From contig JAZSJQ010000010.1 of assembly GCA_045534445.1 (NCBI GenBank), positions 1-64,000 of the forward strand: a stretch of 64,000 bases of DNA, given 5' to 3'. This DNA comes from JAISGQ01 sp045534445. Lineage in GTDB: Bacteria > Bacillota > Clostridia > Oscillospirales > Acutalibacteraceae. This document shows positions 59,203-64,000 of the stretch, in pieces; the first letter of the stretch is position 1, and each line of letters opens with the position of its first letter. The translations under genes were made by a program, and so were the position numbers. The notes beneath the pieces were generated by a model. That model was not told where the DNA came from. It was given only the letters and a program-made list of their open reading frames with translations, and made no database searches.

Positions 59203-59985
59203 TTGATCAGTACTGACAGACTTTGCGAAGAAAAAATACAAGGAGCGCTGACCGGGCGGGCAAGTGCTGTACGAATAGAGTGCAGAAATGAGGTCACTTC
59301 TACAAACAGCATTCTGAAAGAGCCCTCTTATGACCGCGAATGCGCTCTTATCGCACTTTCCCAGACCGCAGGACGGGGCAGACTCGGCAGAAGCTTCTTC
59401 TCCCCTCATGACAGCGGACTTTATCTGAGTCTGCGGTTCAAGCCGTCTGTTCCGCTCGATAAATATATTCTTCTGACTCCTGCCGCTGCAGTTGCCGCCT
59501 GCCATGCAATTGAATCTGTCAGCGGAAAAAGCCCTCAGATAAAATGGGTCAATGACCTTATTTCAGACAACAGAAAGATATGCGGTATTCTTACTGAGAT
59601 CATTACTTCTCCCAACATAAGCGCAAATGTAATTGTGGGAATCGGAATAAATGTCTATTCTCCGCAAGGCGGCTTTCCCGATGAGCTTTCGACTATTGCA
59701 GGTCATATTTTTGATGAACCTCGGGAAAATCTCAGAAATAACCTTGCCGCTGCCTTTATCAACAGCTTCTTAGAGCTGTGCGACAATATCGACAGCTCTT
59801 CATTCATTGATGAATACAGAAAAAGAAGCTGCGTTATCGGAAGAAGAATAAACGTCATCCGTGCCGATACGGTGCGGTCTGCTCTGGCGCTGGATATAGA
59901 CAGCGAATGCAGACTGATGGTTCAATACGATGACGGCACGAAGGAAGCACTTCAATCCGGAGAAATAAGCATAAGAGCTATATAA
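59203..59985 (+). CDS. birA: Biotin--[acetyl-CoA-carboxylase] ligase, no HTH domain
   Basis: BirA activates biotin as biotinyl-AMP and attaches it to carrier lysines. This 260-residue protein has the ligase signatures TSTN, TAGRGRLGRSFFSP, KWVNDL and GIGINV, and a C-terminal SH3-like domain. The N-terminal winged helix that makes E. coli BirA a repressor is missing, so it is a class I enzyme without autonomous DNA binding. TTG at 59203 is chosen as start for the GAGG eight bases upstream; the longer frame overlaps the previous gene. Confidence 0.9.
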   Translation: MISTDRLCEEKIQGALTGRASAVRIECRNEVTSTNSILKEPSYDRECALIALSQTAGRGRLGRSFFSPHDSGLYLSLRFKPSVPLDKYILLTPAAAVAACHAIESVSGKSPQIKWVNDLISDNRKICGILTEIITSPNISANVIVGIGINVYSPQGGFPDELSTIAGHIFDEPRENLRNNLAAAFINSFLELCDNIDSSSFIDEYRKRSCVIGRRINVIRADTVRSALALDIDSECRLMVQYDDGTKEALQSGEISIRAI

Positions 59986-60011
59986 CGAAATTCGTTATAT
60001 AGCTCCTTTTT
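59976..60011. terminator. Bidirectional terminator between birA and cls
   Basis: AGCTATATAACGAA and its complement form a 14-bp perfect stem followed by CCTTTTT; it includes the birA stop codon and serves both convergent genes. Confidence 0.9.
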
Positions 60012-60013
60012 AT

Positions 60014-61549
60014 TTACATAAGAGGTGCGAAAAGTCTGAAAATATTCTGAATCAGACGAACAAATACATTATATCGGCAGGCTTCCGCTGTTATTTCCTC
60101 ACACTTTTCAAGTGTACTTTCAAATTCGTCTCTGACCTGCCCTACTGCAGTGCTTTTGCACATCCATGCGGCACATTCAAAATGCAGATACAGACTTCTG
60201 TAATCCATGTTGATCGTACCGACTACAGCAGTCTCGTCGTCTGACACAAAGGTTTTCGAATGAATAAAGCCCTCGGAATACTCATATATTCTGACGCCTG
60301 CTTCTATAAGCTCGCGGTAATATGACCTTGTGGTCATATGAACATACCACTTATCCCACTTATGAGGGGTGATTATGCGCACATCAACGCCGCTTTCTGC
60401 CGCAAGGGCAAGCTCTGCTACCACGCTGTCATCAACAACAAGATAAGGCGTGCATATATACAGATACTTTTTTGCACTGCTTATCATGTGCATATAAACA
60501 CGCGCACTGACATTTTCATCGTCAAGAGGACTGTCTGCATAAGGTATCACCCAGCCGTCATCAGGCTCACTGCACGTTTCTTCGCCCCATGGATAGAAGC
60601 ACTTATAATCCTCCGATGAATTATTCGCCAGTGCCCACATTCTAAGGAATGTAAGAGTAAAACTCCATGCAGCTTCACCGCGCAGAAGAAGCGCTGCGTC
60701 CTTCCAGACTCCAAACTTTTCCACTGCATTTATATATTCATCCGCAAGATTGACTCCGCCTGTTATGGCACTTTTGCCGTCAACAACTGCAATCTTTCTG
60801 TGGTCGCGGTTGTTTTGTATGGTTCCGAGCAAGGGTCTGAAAGGATTGAACACTGTACACTTTATTCCGCTTTCTGCAAGCTGCTTTGGATAATTTGCAG
60901 GCAGACGCAGAAAACAGCCCATGTCGTCATACAGAATGCGAACCTCCACTCCCCGCTTCGCTTTTTCCTTCAGAACTTCAAGTATGGAATTCCACATTAC
61001 CCCTTCTTCGATAATAAAAAACTCCATAAAAATATATTTTTCTGCTTTTTCAAGCTCGCTGAGAAGAACTTCAAGCATACGCTCTCCCGACGGGAGAAAT
61101 TCTGTTGCTGTGCTTTTATAGACAGGAAACCCCACCGTATTCTGCAGGTAATTTATCTGTCGCGAATGCGCCTCTATCTCCTTTATTGCTTCTGCTCTTC
61201 TGTCTCCCTGCATCAGGTACAGGTCTCTGCTCACGTTTTCGATCTTATCAAGCCGCTTTGCATATCTTCTGTTCGCTTCCTGAAAATGCACATGAAGATA
61301 AAACAGTCCTCCGAAAACCGGGAACAGCAGTATAAGAAACACCCATGTGAGCTTATATGCTCCTATCTCACGCTTGACTACGATATGCAGTGATACCGCA
61401 AGGCTTGTAAGATTGAATAATACCGAAAGAACCTTTGAATATACACTGCCGCTGTAAAGCAGCAATACAAAAGCACCAAGCTGAGCAAGGATTATCAGTG
61501 CTACAATTATCCTTCTTCTGAACAACGCCCGAAACCATTTACGTTTCAT
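60014..61549 (-). CDS. cls: Cardiolipin synthase, two-HKD phospholipase D type
   Basis: This 511-residue membrane enzyme joins phosphatidylglycerols to cardiolipin. Two N-terminal membrane spans are followed by two catalytic HKD motifs: HRKIAVVDGKSAITGG near residue 255 and HSKTFVSDDETAVVGTIN near residue 435. Both His-Lys-Asp sets are intact. AAAGGA precedes the ATG. It is cotranscribed after the fourth zinc-ribbon gene, 11 bases upstream. Confidence 0.93.
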   Translation of the reverse strand: MKRKWFRALFRRRIIVALIILAQLGAFVLLLYSGSVYSKVLSVLFNLTSLAVSLHIVVKREIGAYKLTWVFLILLFPVFGGLFYLHVHFQEANRRYAKRLDKIENVSRDLYLMQGDRRAEAIKEIEAHSRQINYLQNTVGFPVYKSTATEFLPSGERMLEVLLSELEKAEKYIFMEFFIIEEGVMWNSILEVLKEKAKRGVEVRILYDDMGCFLRLPANYPKQLAESGIKCTVFNPFRPLLGTIQNNRDHRKIAVVDGKSAITGGVNLADEYINAVEKFGVWKDAALLLRGEAAWSFTLTFLRMWALANNSSEDYKCFYPWGEETCSEPDDGWVIPYADSPLDDENVSARVYMHMISSAKKYLYICTPYLVVDDSVVAELALAAESGVDVRIITPHKWDKWYVHMTTRSYYRELIEAGVRIYEYSEGFIHSKTFVSDDETAVVGTINMDYRSLYLHFECAAWMCKSTAVGQVRDEFESTLEKCEEITAEACRYNVFVRLIQNIFRLFAPLM

Positions 61550-61560
61550 TTCTTTCCTTT

Positions 61561-62754
61561 CTACATCGCAGATTTGCCGCTTCTGCTGTTTCTGATTGCA
61601 TACTCCCGTCCTGTTTCTTTGCCGTCAGCCGTAAGAATGCTTTCAAATGCATACCAATCGCCGCTTACTCCCGTTATTTCTATCCGGGACGAATACGGGA
61701 ATACGCTTGCAACATCTGTTCCGGTATGCTCTATGCGGTAAACAACACTGCCGTTTTCTGTCTTTACCGCAAGGCACATCCATGTGTCATTTGCGGCAAC
61801 AGAGGTGATTTCACCTCCTGTTATTCCCTTTATATCCCACTTTACAAGTTCCTTACCGTCGGTATCATATCTTACAAGCCTGCTGCCCTCTGCACCGTCC
61901 GGGATTACTGCATAAATGTATCCGCCGCCAAGCTCATAGTCATATATTCCGCTTACATTGAGCTTTCCGTCTTCTCCGTCAGTATTTACAGAGTGCAGAT
62001 CATAACCGATATCCGTACCCGAAACGGTGTAATAAATCCTGCCATTCATGTAGCCGAAGTCATATCCGCTTCCGCTGAGTATCGGCGTCTCTGCATACAA
62101 CGTCGTAAGCTTAGAGCCGTTCTCTGTGAGATAATAATACAATTCTCTCTCAGCCACAAAATATCCGAGAGTGTAATTTTCATCAGACGAGAAATCAAGT
62201 ACCTTTTCCGCAAGATCACTACCCGAAACAGGAGTTTTTCCAAGCTCAATGCGCTTTATGATATTGCCCTCTCTGAAGTATAGATACTTGTCGTCAGACT
62301 GCAAATCAGATGCACTGGCGCTTTCATAGATGCTGCGGTAGGTTTCATCGCCGCCGCGACTCATGATCGTACCTTCTGAGATATAATAAAGGGTATCTCC
62401 CACGGCATACTGAGCCGATGGCTCACGGGAGTTCTCCTTCACTTCATATTTTGCCTTTGCTTCTTTTCCTCCGCACGAGGAGCAACTGCATGAACATGAG
62501 CTGATTCCTATGCTCAGAAGGAGTATGATACCGATGATAAGCAGCGGTACAGCAAGATAAAGTCTCCAATCTCTTCTCGCAGACATCTTTATGTTGTATA
62601 TCACATCGCTTATCCATTCAACAAAGGGATTTACATCTACACCGGACTGCGATGAAAGAGTGATTCCGCCTCTCTTCTTTCTTATAAGTGTCCCGCAATT
62701 CGGGCAGGCTTTGCGGCCTTCACTGATAACCGCATGGCATCTTTTACATCTCAT
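61561..62754 (-). CDS. Zinc-ribbon transmembrane protein 4 with DUF5050-like propeller
   Basis: The 397-residue protein begins with a zinc ribbon whose Cys are at 3, 6, 17 and 20, exactly as in the three proteins at 56.6-59.2 kb. A single span (about 62-83) is followed by an odd Cys-rich segment (ISSCSCSCSSCGG) and then a beta-propeller-like domain of the DUF5050 sort (repeating YYxxxG and YLYFREGN-type units). I infer ribbon inside, propeller outside. ATG at 62754 follows GGGGTG; it is in the same operon as cls. Confidence 0.8.
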   Translation of the reverse strand: MRCKRCHAVISEGRKACPNCGTLIRKKRGGITLSSQSGVDVNPFVEWISDVIYNIKMSARRDWRLYLAVPLLIIGIILLLSIGISSCSCSCSSCGGKEAKAKYEVKENSREPSAQYAVGDTLYYISEGTIMSRGGDETYRSIYESASASDLQSDDKYLYFREGNIIKRIELGKTPVSGSDLAEKVLDFSSDENYTLGYFVAERELYYYLTENGSKLTTLYAETPILSGSGYDFGYMNGRIYYTVSGTDIGYDLHSVNTDGEDGKLNVSGIYDYELGGGYIYAVIPDGAEGSRLVRYDTDGKELVKWDIKGITGGEITSVAANDTWMCLAVKTENGSVVYRIEHTGTDVASVFPYSSRIEITGVSGDWYAFESILTADGKETGREYAIRNSRSGKSAM

Positions 62755-62793
62755 TTCAATACACCCCAAAGGAATTTTCTTATATATTTAAAA

Positions 62794-62822
62794 ATTATAG
62801 CATATCTAATATATACTATCAA
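62794..62822 (-). promoter_or_regulatory. Promoter of the zinc-ribbon 4-cls operon
   Basis: TTGATA (62817-62822) and TATAAT (62794-62799) on the minus strand are 17 bases apart, about 40 bases ahead of the ATG. Confidence 0.8.
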
Positions 62823-62883
62823 CGAAAATCTTCTTAAAGATTATTATATTCCTGTCCTTCCTTATTTTGACCTCAAAGTATAA

Positions 62884-62912
62884 TTGACGAAAAACAGGAT
62901 AAGGAGTATAAT
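62884..62912 (+). promoter_or_regulatory. Promoter of the small membrane protein-AEC operon
   Basis: TTGACG (62884-62889), 17 bases, TATAAT (62907-62912), then GAGGTG and the ATG at 62946. Confidence 0.8.
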
Positions 62913-62945
62913 AAATAAGTTAAATACACTTTTGTGAGGTGCCTT

Positions 62946-63299
62946 ATGGAATCAAAGGATTATCTGCTCATCGGCGTATGCGTTATTGCCGCATTGCTTC
63001 TTTTTGTCAGAATGGCCAAAGAAAACAAGGTTTTCATCGGCGCAGGCATTCTGTGCCTGCTCTACGGCGGCTATCATGCAGCTCAGGCTTTTCTTGACAG
63101 TAATACCGTAAATATTCTCGGCTGGGTTCTGCGCGGTATTGCTGTTATCATGCTTATCTGGATGTTCACCGTGCTTTCTCAGGAACGCGCAAAGAAAAAC
63201 CGGCAGGCAGCCGAAAACACTGACACTCCTGCAGAAGAAGCCGAGTCCACCGAAGGAGATACTATCGAAGAAGAGGCTGTAAATACCGATGCTGAATAA
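62946..63299 (+). CDS. Hypothetical small membrane protein
   Basis: I do not recognise a family. The 117-residue protein has three predicted spans (about 5-20, 27-48, 57-78) and an acidic, Glu-rich, polar cytoplasmic tail. It overlaps the AEC transporter gene by 11 bases, implying coupled translation and perhaps a joint function. ATG at 62946 has GAGGTG upstream. Confidence 0.75.
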   Translation: MESKDYLLIGVCVIAALLLFVRMAKENKVFIGAGILCLLYGGYHAAQAFLDSNTVNILGWVLRGIAVIMLIWMFTVLSQERAKKNRQAAENTDTPAEEAESTEGDTIEEEAVNTDAE

Positions 63300-64000
63300 T
63301 ATTATTACTGTTGCCTCTCAGGCTTTATCTCTGTTTCTGATGATGGCTGTGGGCTTCGTGCTCTACAAAATCAAGTGGTTTTCAGATAAGGGTGTTCAAG
63401 AGCTTACTACAATCCTTTTGTATGTTGCAACGCCTTGCGTTATGATCTCATCACTTGAGCGCGAATTTGACGGCGCTCTTGCTTTTCAGCTTCTGTATAT
63501 GGCTGCAGGATCTGTCATTTTTATCGGCGGCACATATCTTATGTCTTTGCTTCTTTACAGAAAACAGCCTAAAGACGATAGATGTGTGCTTCGCAATGCT
63601 CTCGCACTTACCAACGGCGGTTTCATGGGTATCCCTCTTGCAGGCGCCGTCTGCGGTGCTGAGGGGGTATTGTTTGCATCGATCTATGTCTGCATATTCA
63701 CTCTGTTCCAGTGGGTTGTCGGTTACACCTCCATGTCAGGTAAAATGAGCCTGCGAAAGGTTCTTCTTAACCCCGGCACTGTCGGGCTTACCGTCGGAGT
63801 GCTGATTTTCGTTTTCTCACTCCCCCTTCCCACTCCTGTCAGCACTGCTGTCGGTATGCTTGCAGACGTCAACTCCCCTCTTGCAATGGTTATAATCGGC
63901 GCACATCTTGCAAAGGCAGACCTTCTCGCCTCTCTGCGCGACGTTCGAGTTTATTCCGTTTCTATCGTCAGACTTATACTGCTTCCCCTTATTGTTCTTG
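63289..64000 (+). CDS. AEC-family (auxin efflux carrier) transporter, cut by window end
   Basis: This gene starts at ATG 63289 and runs open to the window end, about 237 codons of a normal 300 or so. The translation begins MLNNIITVASQALSLFLMMAVGF and has several membrane spans with the family's TTILLYVATPCVMISSL and ALTNGGFMGIPLAGAVCG motifs near a presumed substrate site. Members carry organic anions such as malate. The real C-terminus lies outside. Translation is likely coupled to the small membrane protein before it. Confidence 0.92.
   Translation, partial: MLNNIITVASQALSLFLMMAVGFVLYKIKWFSDKGVQELTTILLYVATPCVMISSLEREFDGALAFQLLYMAAGSVIFIGGTYLMSLLLYRKQPKDDRCVLRNALALTNGGFMGIPLAGAVCGAEGVLFASIYVCIFTLFQWVVGYTSMSGKMSLRKVLLNPGTVGLTVGVLIFVFSLPLPTPVSTAVGMLADVNSPLAMVIIGAHLAKADLLASLRDVRVYSVSIVRLILLPLIVL

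Noticed and set aside
1..64000. Mobile elements, prophage, integrons or defence islands
   Set aside because: No transposase, integrase, recombinase, phage structural gene or defence gene is visible; gene content and order are core-like throughout.

Overview
The window looks like a core-genome segment from a low-to-medium-GC, Gram-positive, endospore-lineage Clostridia bacterium, probably of the Oscillospiraceae/Ruminococcaceae type. The evidence is Bacillus-like gene order in several clusters (miaB-ricA-like-mutS-mutL; yggS-sepF-ylmH-divIVA-ileS; spoVB-mazG-rqcP-yabP-yabQ-divIC-yabR; recJ-relA-dtd), strong AGGAGG-type ribosome binding sites, and many lipoproteins and zinc-ribbon membrane proteins. 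I see no rRNA, tRNA, CRISPR array, IS element or prophage. No gene-free stretch exceeds 300 bases. The first ~180 bases are not natural sequence: positions 95-178 match a DNBSEQ/MGI circular-library adapter with a 10-base index, flanked by two copies of one short insert. The window therefore probably starts at the damaged end of a contig from short-read, perhaps metagenomic, data, and the truncation of ileS there is artificial.

Layout. From 0.2 to 13.5 kb, minus-strand genes read miaB, a ricA/ylbF-type gene, a HAD phosphatase, mutS, mutL, miaA, an HlyD-like protein, yggS, sepF, ylmH, divIVA, ileS: tRNA modification and mismatch repair running into the division cluster. From 13.6 to 17.9 kb is an operon of rpe plus four Rnf-related genes in the order C-D-E-A. 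From 18 to 25.6 kb lie a very large GGDEF/PAS/EAL protein, a GHL10-type glycosidase-like protein, a DUF1294 protein and a CotH-like lipoprotein. From 25.7 to 31.4 kb are hpf and the yab sporulation/division cluster with hup inserted. From 31.5 to 39.8 kb are a zinc-ribbon protein, a uridine-kinase-like protein, hemZ, an MBL hydrolase, dtd, relA and recJ. From 40 to 48.9 kb are a MarR-DegV pair with a clear double operator, tlpA-ccdA, a plsC-like gene, an ABC exporter, a lipoprotein, apgM, a cyclase-family gene and a second degV. From 49 to 64 kb is an envelope region: VanY-type peptidase, lipoprotein, MBOAT plus DHHW acylation pair, AI-2E-type transporter, nucleotidyltransferase, PTS IIC, four zinc-ribbon/transmembrane proteins around birA and a cardiolipin synthase, a small membrane protein and the start of an AEC transporter.

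The most unusual system is the Rnf-like operon (13656-17234). It has homologues of RnfC, RnfD, RnfE and RnfA but no RnfG or RnfB. By my by-eye alignment, all four cysteines that hold the intramembrane [2Fe-2S] cluster in RnfA/RnfE are replaced (Asp28 and Gly116; Ala34 and Ser117). The RnfC-like subunit has also lost the Gly-rich and acidic motifs of the FMN/NADH site while keeping two complete [4Fe-4S] motifs. It therefore should not be annotated as an ordinary ferredoxin:NAD+ oxidoreductase. A second unusual set is the four proteins at 56.6-62.8 kb, which all place zinc-ribbon cysteines at residues 3, 6, 17 and 20, followed by one membrane span and different extracellular domains.
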